From NCBI RefSeq assembly GCF_000376945.1, contig NZ_AQXU01000025.1, positions 900,036 through 964,035 of the forward strand: a stretch of DNA of 64,000 bases. Reading direction: 5' to 3'. Below, piece by piece: positions 1 through 8,498 of this stretch; positions within the stretch are counted from its first letter, which is position 1; each line of letters begins with the position of its first letter. The translations under genes and the position numbers were made by a program. The DNA comes from Leeia oryzae DSM 17879. GTDB taxonomy: Bacteria > Pseudomonadota > Gammaproteobacteria > Burkholderiales > Leeiaceae. The notes under the pieces are model-generated. The model did not search any database, was not told the origin of the DNA, and saw only the letters and a list, made by a program, of their open reading frames with translations.

Positions 1-1017
1 GATTTTACCGTGCTTTTTCAGGAACGCCTGCGCCAGCAGCGGAATGTCGTTGAGGCGGTCACGCAAGGGCGGAATCGGCAAGTAGCCCACGTACAGGCGG
101 TAGAGCAGGTCAGAACGGATTTTCTTCTGGTCCAGCATGTCCTGGGGTGATTCGTTGGTCGCGGCAATGATGCGCACGTCCACCTGCACCTCGCGGTTGG
201 AGCCCACCCGCGAAAAGGTCTTTTCCTGCAAGGCCCGCAGCAGCTTGCCCTGGATCGACAGCGGCATGGAGTTCAGCTCGTCCAGAAACAGCGTGCCGCC
301 ATTGGCAGACTCCAGCACCCCCTGGCGGTCTTCTGCGCCGGTAAATGCTCCTTTCACGGTGCCGAACAGGGCGCTCTCGAACAGTGGCTCCGGCAAGGCG
401 GCACAGTTAAGCACCATGAACGGCTTGTCGCTGCGCGGGCTTTCCTTGTGCAGCAGGCGGGCAAACAGCTCCTTGCCGGTGCCAGTCTCGCCGTAAATCA
501 GCACCTGCACATCGGTTTGCGCAATACGGTGGGCACGGTGAATCAGCCGCTGCATCTCGGCGTCGTTGGTAATGATGCCGATCTCGTGCGGGTCGGCCTC
601 GCTGCCGACGCGCTGCTGCAAATCGACAAACTGCTCGTGCAGCTTGCCGATCATGGTCAGGTTGCGTGATACCTCGATGGCGCCCAGAATCTTGCCGTTC
701 GGGTCCGTCAGCGGCAACGTGGTATGCACCTGATGCACCGGCTTGCCGCGCGGGTTGAAGTACAGCTGGTATTTGTTGTGGTAGCGCTTGCCCTTCTGCA
801 GCGCCTCGTGCATGGTACTGTCGGCCAGGTTCAGGTCCGGATACAGCGCCAGCATGTACTGGCCCAGCGCCTGCTCGGACGTGTACTCGTCCATTTCCGA
901 GCATTCCTTGTTGTAGTACACGTAGCGCCCTTCGCCATCCACAATGGCAATCGGCTGGCCGATGGCGTCCAGAAACTCAGAGAAAATGCCCAGTGCTGCC
1001 GCAAGTTGTGTGTCCAT
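1..1017 (-). CDS. PAS-domain sigma-54 activator, RocR-like (3' end outside window)
   Basis: Bacterial enhancer-binding protein that would remodel sigma-54 RNA polymerase at the promoter upstream of the neighbouring transport/arginine operon. The visible 339 codons start at ATG 1017. They show an N-terminal PAS sensor (about residues 8-115) followed by an AAA+ domain with Walker A GETGTGKE, the sigma-54 contact loop GAFTGA and Walker B GGTLFLDE. The C-terminal part of the AAA+ domain and the HTH lie beyond position 1. It is transcribed divergently from the importer genes, and the 245-bp gap contains a perfect -24/-12 element, so it is very probably their activator. The architecture matches RocR-type arginine regulators. 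The ligand of the PAS domain cannot be read from sequence. Confidence 0.93.
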   Translation of the reverse strand, partial: MDTQLAAALGIFSEFLDAIGQPIAIVDGEGRYVYYNKECSEMDEYTSEQALGQYMLALYPDLNLADSTMHEALQKGKRYHNKYQLYFNPRGKPVHQVHTTLPLTDPNGKILGAIEVSRNLTMIGKLHEQFVDLQQRVGSEADPHEIGIITNDAEMQRLIHRAHRIAQTDVQVLIYGETGTGKELFARLLHKESPRSDKPFMVLNCAALPEPLFESALFGTVKGAFTGAEDRQGVLESANGGTLFLDELNSMPLSIQGKLLRALQEKTFSRVGSNREVQVDVRIIAATNESPQDMLDQKKIRSDLLYRLYVGYLPIPPLRDRLNDIPLLAQAFLKKHGKI

Positions 1018-1093
1018 GCTGATCCCTGCCATACCGGTGCAACACCGGGGTTGAGATGCCGAAAAACTGGCACTATCACGAATTTTCGTAGTA

Positions 1094-1119
1094 TTGCTTG
1101 ATTTTGATCAATAAAGCAA
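1094..1119. promoter_or_regulatory. Palindromic operator containing a perfect FNR/ANR box
   Basis: A 26-bp imperfect palindrome (TTGCTTGATT, 6-bp centre, AATAAAGCAA). Its core at 1098-1111 is TTGAT-N4-ATCAA, identical to the FNR/ANR consensus. It lies about 70 bp upstream of the sigma-54 promoter, a normal distance for an enhancer-binding-protein site. It could be the site of the divergent PAS activator, an anaerobic FNR/ANR site, or both. Confidence 0.6.
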
Positions 1120-1166
1120 ATCTCTCATTTCCTTTCCAATCAACCACTTACGATTTTTCCTTGCCA

Positions 1167-1182
1167 TGGCACGATAGTTGCT
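1167..1182 (+). promoter_or_regulatory. Sigma-54 (-24/-12) promoter
   Basis: TGGCACG-N4-TTGCT matches the RpoN consensus at every specified base, with invariant GG at 1168-1169 and GC at 1180-1181. It faces the importer/aruH/aruI/ddaH genes. The predicted transcription start is near 1193, about 70 bp before the first start codon. Confidence 0.92.
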
Positions 1183-1262
1183 CCCTGTTTGTCCGTAGTT
1201 TTACGTAAGGGCCAGACCCGACGTCGGCCAATCCGCTTTTCCGAACATGACAGGGGACAACA

Positions 1263-2069
1263 GTGTCAGCCGTTAAAGAGAATGGGAATTTACAGCAAGG
1301 TCCGATCATCGAAGTCACGGACCTGCACAAGCAGTTTGGGCCGCACACCGTATTGGATGGTGTCTCGCTGACCGCCCACACCGGCGATGTCGTGTCACTG
1401 ATCGGCGCCAGCGGCTCCGGCAAAAGCACCCTGCTGCGCTGCCTGAACATGCTGGAGATTCCGCACCGGGGCAAGGTGTGCATTTCTGGCGAAGAAATCC
1501 TGCTCAAAACCAACCGCCACGGCCAGACCGTGCCCGCCAACCCCCGGCAAGTGGACAAAATCCGCACCCGGCTGGGGATGGTGTTCCAGAACTTCAACCT
1601 CTGGCCGCACATGACCGTGCTGGAGAACATCATCGAAGTGCCCGTCCGGATATTGAAGCAACCCAAGGCCGAGGCCATCGCCTACGCCGAAGCATTGCTG
1701 GAAAAAGTCGGTATGTCGGCCAAACGCGATGCCTACCCCGGCTTTTTGTCCGGCGGGCAGCAACAGCGCGTCGCCATTGCCCGCGCACTGGCCACCCGCC
1801 CGGCGGTGATGCTGTTTGACGAACCCACCTCGGCGCTGGACCCGGAGCTGGTGGGCGAAGTCCTGAAAGTAATTCGTGATCTGGCCAAAGAAGGCTGCAC
1901 CATGCTTCTGGTCACCCACGAAATGTCGTTTGCGCGGGAGGTCTCCAGCAAGGTGCTGTTCCTGCACAAAGGCAGAATCGAAGAATCCGGTACACCGGAA
2001 GCCGTGTTTACGGCACCGGTCAGCGAACGGTGCCGGCAGTTTGTGAATGCTCAGCAGTGGAAGTCGTAA
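1263..2069 (+). CDS. Polar amino-acid ABC transporter ATP-binding protein
   Basis: ATPase of an ArtP/HisP/GlnQ-type amino-acid importer. The 268 residues carry Walker A GASGSGKST (48-56), the signature LSGGQ (162-166) and Walker B VMLFDE followed by PTSALDPE (about 182-195). The start is GTG 1263 with GGGGA about 7 nt upstream; the nearby ATG is out of frame. It is the first gene after the sigma-54 promoter and precedes its binding protein and two permeases. With arginine-catabolic enzymes downstream, the substrate is probably arginine or a methylated/related guanidino amino acid (inference). Confidence 0.95.
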   Translation: MSAVKENGNLQQGPIIEVTDLHKQFGPHTVLDGVSLTAHTGDVVSLIGASGSGKSTLLRCLNMLEIPHRGKVCISGEEILLKTNRHGQTVPANPRQVDKIRTRLGMVFQNFNLWPHMTVLENIIEVPVRILKQPKAEAIAYAEALLEKVGMSAKRDAYPGFLSGGQQQRVAIARALATRPAVMLFDEPTSALDPELVGEVLKVIRDLAKEGCTMLLVTHEMSFAREVSSKVLFLHKGRIEESGTPEAVFTAPVSERCRQFVNAQQWKS

Positions 2070-2122
2070 CACCTCCTTTTGATTTTATTTTCATTTTCAT
2101 TACCACTCACACGAGGTAAACC

Positions 2123-2899
2123 ATGAATAAAACCCTGAAAGCGACCCTGATCAGCTGTCTGGTCTCCACCACCCTGCTGGCAGCGCCGGCCATGGCCAGC
2201 AAGCTGAAGATCGGCATTGCGGCAGAACCGTACCCGCCGTTTTCCGTCAAGCAAAGCTCCGGCCAGTGGAGCGGTTTCGAGATCGACCTGGTGAACTACA
2301 TCTGCAAAGAAATCAAGGCCCAGTGCGAGATCAACGAAGTGGCCTGGGACGGCATCATCCCGGCACTCACCAGCAACAAGATCGACGTGATTTTCAACTC
2401 CATGTCCATCACTGCCGAGCGTGAAAAAACCATCGCTTTCAGCGCACCCTACTATTACACCCCGTCCATGTACGTTGGCCCCAAAGGCAGCAAGCTGACC
2501 ACCACCCCGGCCGGCCTGAAAGGCAAGATCATCGGTGTGCAGGGTTCTACCTCTAACGCCGACTTCCTGAAAAAGAATTACAGCAGCACCGCCACGATCA
2601 AGTACTACAACACCCAGGATGAACTGAACGCCGACATGGCCGCCGGCCGGGTAGACGTGATGCTGATGGACGCCGTACCGGCCGTGGACTTCTTGCAGAG
2701 CAAAGATGGCGCCGCCCTGGAAGCCAAGGGCATGGCCCCGAAAGACCCGTTGCTGGGTGAAGGCATTGGCGCCGGCCTGCGCAAGTCCGACGTGGCGCTG
2801 AAAAAGCAGTTTGATGCCGCCATCAAGAAGATGCAGGTGTCCGGCGACTTCAAAAAGATCCAGAAGAAATACTTCTCCATTGACCTGACACCTAAATAA
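2123..2899 (+). CDS. Periplasmic amino-acid-binding protein of the ABC importer
   Basis: Soluble receptor of the importer, 258 aa, with a Sec signal peptide ending near AMA (about residue 25). The remainder is a family 3 solute-binding protein: an N-lobe beginning KLKIGIAAEPYPPFS, a DGIIPAL segment, and the typical SMSITAEREK stretch. RBS GAGG lies just upstream of ATG 2123. It resembles ArtJ/HisJ/lysine-arginine-ornithine-binding proteins, but exact ligand specificity needs binding data. It is followed by an intercistronic stem-loop, as is common after highly expressed binding-protein genes. Confidence 0.94.
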   Translation: MNKTLKATLISCLVSTTLLAAPAMASKLKIGIAAEPYPPFSVKQSSGQWSGFEIDLVNYICKEIKAQCEINEVAWDGIIPALTSNKIDVIFNSMSITAEREKTIAFSAPYYYTPSMYVGPKGSKLTTTPAGLKGKIIGVQGSTSNADFLKKNYSSTATIKYYNTQDELNADMAAGRVDVMLMDAVPAVDFLQSKDGAALEAKGMAPKDPLLGEGIGAGLRKSDVALKKQFDAAIKKMQVSGDFKKIQKKYFSIDLTPK

Positions 2900-2915
2900 G
2901 TCACTGGTCGGCAAC

Positions 2916-2940
2916 GCCATGGGGGCCACGCCCTCATGGC
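2916..2940 (+). other. Intercistronic stem-loop after the binding-protein gene
   Basis: GCCATGGGGGC, loop CAC, GCCCTCATGGC: 10 of 11 pairs. There is no U-run, so it is more likely an mRNA-stabilising hairpin than a terminator. Such hairpins often raise the level of the binding-protein message relative to the permeases. Confidence 0.5.
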
Positions 2941-2991
2941 CGCAAGACACGTAAAGACAGTCCGCAGGACAACAGAGAGACGGAAATCCCT

Positions 2992-3705
2992 ATGTTAGCT
3001 TGGATTCAACATGCATTCGAAATGGTGGTCAACGAGTGGGGCTGGGCCTTGCTGCGCGGCGCGCTGGTCACCATCCAGATTTCGTTCGGCGCCTTTGTGG
3101 TCGGCCTGCTGATCGGGTTGGTGGTGGCAATGGCCAAACTGAGCGGCAATGCCCCGGTGAAGAAACTGGCCAATGCCTATACCACCGTCTGCCGCGCCGT
3201 GCCGGAGCTGCTGCTGATCCTGCTGCTGTATTACGCCGGCAGCGATGCCATCAATGCCGTGCTGCGCCTGTTCGACATGGCCCCGGTAGACCTGAACGGC
3301 TTTGTCGCCGCCGTGACCGTGCTGGGCGTGGTACAGGGTGCCTACGCCGCCGAGATCATCCGCGGCGCGGTGCAGGCCATTCCCTATGGCCATATCGAAG
3401 CCTCCAAAGCCTTTGGCTGCGGCCGCTGGCTGACGCTGCGGCGGGTGATCCTGCCGGAAATGATGCCCTATGCCCTGGCCGGTCTGGCCAACCTGTGGAT
3501 GGTGCTGATCAAGGACAGCGCGCTGATCAGCGTGGTGGGCTACAACGAACTGCTGTTTACCACCAAGCAGGCCGCCGGCTCTACCCGCCAGTACCTGCTG
3601 TTCTACATGGCGGTCGCCGCCATTTACCTGCTGGTGACCCTGCTGTCGAACGCGGTATTTGTCCGCTTCGAACGCAGCTTCCGTCGCTGGATGCCGGCCC
3701 ACTGA
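2992..3705 (+). CDS. Amino-acid ABC transporter permease (HisQ/ArtQ type)
   Basis: Inner-membrane subunit, 237 aa, with about five hydrophobic segments and the family's cytoplasmic coupling motif (IEASKAFGCGRWLTLRRVILPE), which docks onto the ATPase. ATG 2992 follows a purine-rich stretch GGAAAT. It lies 16 nt before the second permease gene, so the two probably form a heterodimeric pore of the importer encoded just upstream. Confidence 0.93.
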   Translation: MLAWIQHAFEMVVNEWGWALLRGALVTIQISFGAFVVGLLIGLVVAMAKLSGNAPVKKLANAYTTVCRAVPELLLILLLYYAGSDAINAVLRLFDMAPVDLNGFVAAVTVLGVVQGAYAAEIIRGAVQAIPYGHIEASKAFGCGRWLTLRRVILPEMMPYALAGLANLWMVLIKDSALISVVGYNELLFTTKQAAGSTRQYLLFYMAVAAIYLLVTLLSNAVFVRFERSFRRWMPAH

Positions 3706-3721
3706 CCGAGGAGAGACAAAA

Positions 3722-4417
3722 ATGCGTTTTGAATGGATGAGCTCCTACGGCCAGTTTTTTATCGACGGCCTGACCATCACCCTGGAACTATTGCTGTGTT
3801 CCGGCGTGCTGGGCTTCCTGCTGGCCCTGGCGGTCGGTTTCGGCCGCCTGTCCCGCCAGCCCTTCATTGCCTGGCTGAGCCTGTCGTTTACCAACCTGAT
3901 CCGCGGCACGCCGCTGCTGGTACAGATTTACGTGCTGTATTACGGCGTCGGCAGCCTGTTTGTCAGCTTCCCGGCGGTGCGGGACAGTTTTCTGTGGCCC
4001 TACCTGCGTGACGGCTTCTGGTACGTGGTGGTGGCGCTGGCGCTCAGCGTCGGCGGCTACGTGGGCGAAGTCATCAAGGGCGGGCTGCGTGCCGTCCCCA
4101 AAGGCGAGCTGGAAGCCGCACGTGCCCTGGGCATGCCGCCCTTCATGACCGTACGCCGCATCTGGCTGCCGCGCGCCATCCAGATTCTGCTGCCGTCGTT
4201 GGCCGGTGAATCGGTGCTGCTGCTGAAATCCACCGCGCTGGCATCCACCGTGGCCGTCATGGACGTACTGGGTGCTGCCAATCTGGTGCGGGCGCAAACC
4301 CTGCGCACCTACGAACCCTTGTTGTCGGTCGCCCTGATCTATCTGGTACTGGCCTGGTTGATCGAACGCGTGTTCCGCAAGCTGGAACGTCGCATCCCTG
4401 TCCGAAGTGCCATTTGA
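3722..4417 (+). CDS. Amino-acid ABC transporter permease (HisM/ArtM type)
   Basis: Second membrane subunit, 231 aa, with the permease motif ELEAARALGM followed by TVRRIWLPRA (EAA loop). ATG 3722 is chosen because GAGGAGAG lies directly upstream and the homologous region starts there; a longer in-frame start at 3659 would overlap the first permease gene and has no such RBS. It pairs with the preceding permease. Confidence 0.93.
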   Translation: MRFEWMSSYGQFFIDGLTITLELLLCSGVLGFLLALAVGFGRLSRQPFIAWLSLSFTNLIRGTPLLVQIYVLYYGVGSLFVSFPAVRDSFLWPYLRDGFWYVVVALALSVGGYVGEVIKGGLRAVPKGELEAARALGMPPFMTVRRIWLPRAIQILLPSLAGESVLLLKSTALASTVAVMDVLGAANLVRAQTLRTYEPLLSVALIYLVLAWLIERVFRKLERRIPVRSAI

Positions 4418-4434
4418 CCCTCTGGAGAATTAGC

Positions 4435-5646
4435 ATGCAGTTTTCAAATCTGGTTGATCGCATTGCCGGTGAGCGGGTCGATGCCTGGAAAATCCATTCT
4501 GCCGCGCTGGAAGCCGCAGACCGGGGTGAAGATGTCATTATCCTGAGCGTGGGCGATCCGGATTTTGCCACCCCCGCCGAGATTACCGAGGCCGCCGTAC
4601 AAGCCTTGCAAGATGGCGACACCCATTACAGCGCCGTCATCGGCCGCAAGGACCTGCGGCAGGAAATCGCCGCCCTGCACACCGCCCAGAGCGGGCAAGC
4701 CGTCACCGGCGATAACGTGGTGATCGTGGCCGGCGCACAAAACGGCCTGTTCTCGGTCGCCATGTGCCTGTGCCAGCCGGGGGATGAAGTGCTGGTGCCA
4801 GAGCCGATGTACCTGACCTATGAAGCCAGTATCCGTGCCAGCGGCGCTACGCTGGTGCCGGTACCGGTCGACGTGGACAACGGCTTCCATCTGGATCTGG
4901 GCCGCCTCAGCGCCGCCATCACCCCGCGCACCAAGGCCATCTTTCTGGCTACACCCTGCAACCCGACCGGCACGGTCATGACCCGTGACGAGCTGGACAG
5001 CATCGCCCGGCTGGCACGCCAGCACGACCTGTGGGTGGTGTCGGACGAAGTCTATAGCGGCATTACCTTTGAATCTGCCCACGTCAGCATTGGCGCCTTG
5101 CCCGGCATGGCAGAACGCACCGTGACGATTAACAGCCTGTCCAAATCCCACGCCATGGCCGGCTGGCGGCTGGGCTGGGTGGTAGGCCCGGCGGCCCTGA
5201 TGACCCACATGGGCAACCTGGCCCTGTGCACGCTGTACGGCCTGCCCGGTTTCATCCAGCAAGCCGCCCGGGTGGCCGTGGCCCGCTATGCCGAGTTTGC
5301 CGGGCAAATGAAGGACACCTACCGCCGCCGCCGCGATATCACCCACAGTTTGCTCAAAGATATCCCCGGGCTGCGCTGCAGCCTACCGGAAGCCGGCATG
5401 TTCATGATGATCGACATCCGCCAGACCGGGCTGACCGCCGACGAATTTGCCTGGGGCCTGTTCCGCCAGACCGGCGTCTCGGTGCTGGATGCACAAGCCT
5501 TCGGCCCGTCGGCCGCCGGCTTCCTGCGCCTTGGCTTTGTGGTCAGCGAAGCGCGACTGGCGGATGCCTGCCGCCGGATTGCCCGCTACGTTGATAGCCT
5601 GGGCCTGCACGTCAGCCAACGCACACCAGAGGAAGCCCCTGTATGA
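4435..5646 (+). CDS. aruH: Arginine:pyruvate transaminase-like PLP aminotransferase (AruH)
   Basis: Fold-type I aminotransferase, 403 aa, expected to transfer the alpha-amino group of arginine to pyruvate, giving 2-ketoarginine and alanine. It shows the family N-terminus (ILSVGDPDF), the cofactor-binding segment ATPCNPTGT, SDEVYSG, and Lys237 in NSLSKSHAMAGWR for the PLP Schiff base. The overall sequence resembles Pseudomonas AruH from memory. ATG 4435 follows CTGGAG. It overlaps the next gene (AruI-like) by ATGA, implying translational coupling, and the pair reproduces the arginine transaminase pathway. Methylated arginines as substrates are conceivable given the dimethylargininase downstream. 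Confidence 0.87.
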   Translation: MQFSNLVDRIAGERVDAWKIHSAALEAADRGEDVIILSVGDPDFATPAEITEAAVQALQDGDTHYSAVIGRKDLRQEIAALHTAQSGQAVTGDNVVIVAGAQNGLFSVAMCLCQPGDEVLVPEPMYLTYEASIRASGATLVPVPVDVDNGFHLDLGRLSAAITPRTKAIFLATPCNPTGTVMTRDELDSIARLARQHDLWVVSDEVYSGITFESAHVSIGALPGMAERTVTINSLSKSHAMAGWRLGWVVGPAALMTHMGNLALCTLYGLPGFIQQAARVAVARYAEFAGQMKDTYRRRRDITHSLLKDIPGLRCSLPEAGMFMMIDIRQTGLTADEFAWGLFRQTGVSVLDAQAFGPSAAGFLRLGFVVSEARLADACRRIARYVDSLGLHVSQRTPEEAPV

Positions 5647-7244
5647 AAACCCTGGGCATGTACCTGACCGAATACCTGGCCGCTTATGACGTCGATACCG
5701 TGTTCGGCATCCCCGGGGTGCACACCATCGAACTGTACCGCAGCCTGGCCGACAGCAAGATCCGCCATGTCACGGCGCGCCACGAACAAAGCCTTGGCTT
5801 CATGGCCGACGGTTACGCCCGCGTCAGCGGCAAGCCCGGGGTGTGTTTTGTGATTACCGGCCCGGGTCTCACCAATATCGCCACCGCCATGGGGCAGGCG
5901 TATGCAGACTCCATCCCGATGTTGGTCATCTCGGGCGTCAACGCCCGCGGCAAACTGGGCTCCGGCAACGGTTGCCTGCACGAGCTGCCAGACCAGCATG
6001 CGCTGGCCAAAGAAGTCTCTGCCTTCAGCCATAGCATTACCCACCCGGCCGAGCTGCCGCAAGTACTGGCCCGTGCTTTTGCCATCTTTGACGGCGCACG
6101 GCCAAGACCGGTACATATCGAAATCCCCATGGACCTGATGTCGGCCCCGGCTGATAGCCTGCCGGCGATTCCGACGCAGCCGGTCCGGATCCGGAAAGGC
6201 GCCGCCAACCAGTCGCTGATCGAGCACGCCGCCAGCCTGCTGGTGCAGGCCAAAAAACCGCTGATCCTGGCGGGCGGGGGAGCCATTCCGGCCGCCCAGC
6301 ACATCGAGCAGCTGGCCGAAACCCTGGACGCCCCTACGGTGATGACCATCAACGCCCGCGGCATGCTGCCGGACCATCACCCGCTGGGCGTCTCCTACAG
6401 TGCCTCCTTGCCGGCCATCCGCCAGCTGGTGGCAGACAGCGACGTGGTACTGGCCATCGGCACCGAAATCGGCCCTACCGATTACGACATGTACGTGGAC
6501 GGCCAGTTTAACCTGCCAGGGACGCTGATCCGCATCGACATCGATCCGGAACAGCTGTTCCGCAACCGGGCAGCCGATGTACCGCTGTTGGGCGACGCGG
6601 TAGAAACCGTGCAGCAGCTGCAGCGGCAACTTGGCCAACAACGCGGTGAACACCCCCAGCCAGGCCAGGGGGCAGAACGCGCGGCAGCCGCCAGCGAAAT
6701 CTGCCGAGGCGAGCTGGACGCGCAAACCCGGACCGACCTCGCCTTTCTCAACCAGGTACGCGACTGCATTCCCAACGCCGTGTGGGTGGGGGATTCCACC
6801 CGCATGGTGTACGCCGGCAACCTCGGTTTTTCTGCCTTTGCCCCGGCCAGCTGGTTTAACGCCTCTGTCGGCTTTGGTGCGCTGGGCTACGGCTTGCCGG
6901 CCGCCATCGGTGCCGGCATTGCGCTGGCAGAACGGCCGGTTATCTGCCTGGCCGGCGATGGCGGCTTCCAGTTCACGCTGGCCGAACTCGGCACGGCGGT
7001 CGAAACCGGTGCCCGGCTGGTGGTACTGCTGCTGAACAACCACGGCTACGGCGAGATCAAGTCGGCCATGCAGGCGGCAGACGTCCCGCCCGTCGGGGTC
7101 GACCTGCACACGCCAGACTTTGTCGGCATCGCCCGCGCCTACGGCTGGACGGCCGACAAGCGCGACCCGACGGTGCCACTACAGCACCAGCTGGACACCC
7201 TGATGGCCAGCGGCCACCCGGTGCTGCTGGAAATCATCGACTAA
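5643..7244 (+). CDS. aruI: ThDP-dependent 2-ketoarginine decarboxylase-like protein (AruI)
   Basis: Thiamine-diphosphate enzyme of the acetolactate-synthase superfamily, 533 aa. It has the Pyr domain with the active-site Glu in ARHEQSLGFMADGYAR, the central domain, and the PP domain with the ThDP/Mg motif beginning GDGGFQFT. By similarity to Pseudomonas AruI it should decarboxylate 5-guanidino-2-oxopentanoate to 4-guanidinobutanal. It is coupled to aruH by a 4-nt overlap. A plain acetolactate synthase is less likely because no regulatory subunit or ilvC is near and the operon is catabolic. Confidence 0.85.
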   Translation: MKTLGMYLTEYLAAYDVDTVFGIPGVHTIELYRSLADSKIRHVTARHEQSLGFMADGYARVSGKPGVCFVITGPGLTNIATAMGQAYADSIPMLVISGVNARGKLGSGNGCLHELPDQHALAKEVSAFSHSITHPAELPQVLARAFAIFDGARPRPVHIEIPMDLMSAPADSLPAIPTQPVRIRKGAANQSLIEHAASLLVQAKKPLILAGGGAIPAAQHIEQLAETLDAPTVMTINARGMLPDHHPLGVSYSASLPAIRQLVADSDVVLAIGTEIGPTDYDMYVDGQFNLPGTLIRIDIDPEQLFRNRAADVPLLGDAVETVQQLQRQLGQQRGEHPQPGQGAERAAAASEICRGELDAQTRTDLAFLNQVRDCIPNAVWVGDSTRMVYAGNLGFSAFAPASWFNASVGFGALGYGLPAAIGAGIALAERPVICLAGDGGFQFTLAELGTAVETGARLVVLLLNNHGYGEIKSAMQAADVPPVGVDLHTPDFVGIARAYGWTADKRDPTVPLQHQLDTLMASGHPVLLEIID

Positions 7245-7334
7245 CCCGCAACCGGACGCGGCCACCCGCAGCACCCGCCGCGTCCCGACCATCGCAGCAC
7301 GATTGTTGTTTTCACCCAGACGAGGCTACGCATC

Positions 7335-8096
7335 ATGCATTTTACCCATGCCATTACCCGCATTCCGGCCGACACGGTGGCCAGCGGCCTGACCACCGCC
7401 AACATCGGCCAGCCAGACCCGCAAAAAACCCGCGCGCAATTCCGCGACTATGTCGACATCCTGCACCGCCTGGGTCTGACCGTTACCACCCTGCCACCGG
7501 CACCGGCCTACCCGGATGCCCACTTTGTCGAAGATACCGCGGTGATGATGCCGGAACTGGCCGTCATCACCCATCCGGGCGCCCCGTCCCGCCAGGGCGA
7601 GGTCGATACCATCGCCCCGCTGGTGTCACGCTTCCGCCCCATTGTCACCATGTCGGCCAGCGCCAACATGGACGGTGGCGACGTACTGATGATCGACAAG
7701 CACTTCTTTGTCGGCCTCACCAGCCGTACCAATCAGGCCGGCGTCGATGAATTTGCTGCGGCCATCCGCCCTCACGGCTACAAGCTGACCGTGGTCGAGG
7801 TTACCGATGGCCTGCACCTGAAATCCATCGTCAACTATGTCGGCAAAAACACCCTGATCCTGTCGCAAGACTACGCCGGTCACCCGGCTTTTGATGGCTA
7901 TAACCAGCTGATTCTGGCCAAGGAAGAAGAATACGCCGGCAATACCCTGTGGATTAACGATACCCTGATCACCCCGAGTGGCTATCCGGACACGCTGGCT
8001 AAACTGAAAACCCTCGGCCTGCCCATCATCGAAACCGATACCAGCGAAATCCGCAAGATGGACGGCGGTCTGACCTGCATGTCCCTGCGCTTCTAA
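7335..8096 (+). CDS. ddaH: Dimethylargininase (NG,NG-dimethylarginine dimethylaminohydrolase)
   Basis: Guanidino-modifying enzyme of the pentein fold that hydrolyses asymmetric dimethylarginine or monomethylarginine to citrulline plus (di)methylamine. The 253-aa length matches bacterial DDAH. The catalytic Cys248 is in the C-terminal GGLTCMS, His161 in DGLHLKS, and the acidic pocket residues in HFVEDTAV and MDGGDV (Asp113 at the position where some homologues have Glu). It is the last gene before a strong terminator and shares direction with the importer and aruHI. The locus therefore probably scavenges methylated arginines from protein turnover. Confidence 0.9.
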   Translation: MHFTHAITRIPADTVASGLTTANIGQPDPQKTRAQFRDYVDILHRLGLTVTTLPPAPAYPDAHFVEDTAVMMPELAVITHPGAPSRQGEVDTIAPLVSRFRPIVTMSASANMDGGDVLMIDKHFFVGLTSRTNQAGVDEFAAAIRPHGYKLTVVEVTDGLHLKSIVNYVGKNTLILSQDYAGHPAFDGYNQLILAKEEEYAGNTLWINDTLITPSGYPDTLAKLKTLGLPIIETDTSEIRKMDGGLTCMSLRF

Positions 8097-8160
8097 CCCT
8101 TTCGTCCGGCTGTCTTGTACAGCCGGGCGACTTTGGTGGCTCTCTCCCTCAAGGAGATTC

Positions 8161-8194
8161 AGCCCCGTCCGCAACCCGGGCGGGGCTTTTTTTG
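8161..8194 (+). terminator. Rho-independent terminator of the arginine/methylarginine operon
   Basis: An 11-bp GC-rich stem with one mismatch (AGCCCCGTCCG / CGGGCGGGGCT), a 5-nt loop and seven U. A second perfect 8-bp hairpin (8106-8126) lies just upstream. Confidence 0.9.
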
Positions 8195-8254
8195 TCTGCC
8201 GTTTACAGGGACTGCGTGTCTGCCATCTGCCCAGTCAGCTAAACACGGCCATTT

Positions 8255-8310
8255 TTGATCAAAATCACGTTTTCCATCCCAATGTCTTAAAAAATTTGAC
8301 CTAGGTCAAA
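8255..8310. promoter_or_regulatory. Two FNR/ANR-like boxes upstream of the aerotaxis-type receptor
   Basis: Box 1 (8255-8268) is TTGAT-N4-ATCAC, one base from the FNR/ANR consensus. Box 2 (8295-8310) is the perfect 16-bp palindrome TTTGAC-CTAG-GTCAAA. A possible -10 (TATTGT, 8339-8344) places box 2 at roughly -47. Oxygen-dependent control of the downstream PAS chemoreceptor would fit. The assignment rests on motif resemblance only. Confidence 0.45.
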
Positions 8311-8498
8311 GAATTGCACAGGTGTTCACCAGAACATGTATTGTGTCTCATCTGTTGCAATTCGCAACCGGGTGAGCCCTGTTTTCAGTTTCAGATCAGG
8401 CTCTTAACGCGATTTATATTTAACGCTGACATGCTTTTACACACCGTCAGGGGGCATGGCACCTTGCCCCTCAACCCTTACCCGACCATGAAGCGACC

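Noticed and set aside
1064..1085. Second TGGCAC half-site upstream of the importer
   Set aside because: The -12 GC is missing at the required spacing, so it is not a sigma-54 promoter.
5586..7109. 507-codon minus-strand open frame opposite aruI
   Set aside because: Shadow of the ThDP enzyme; low-complexity composition.
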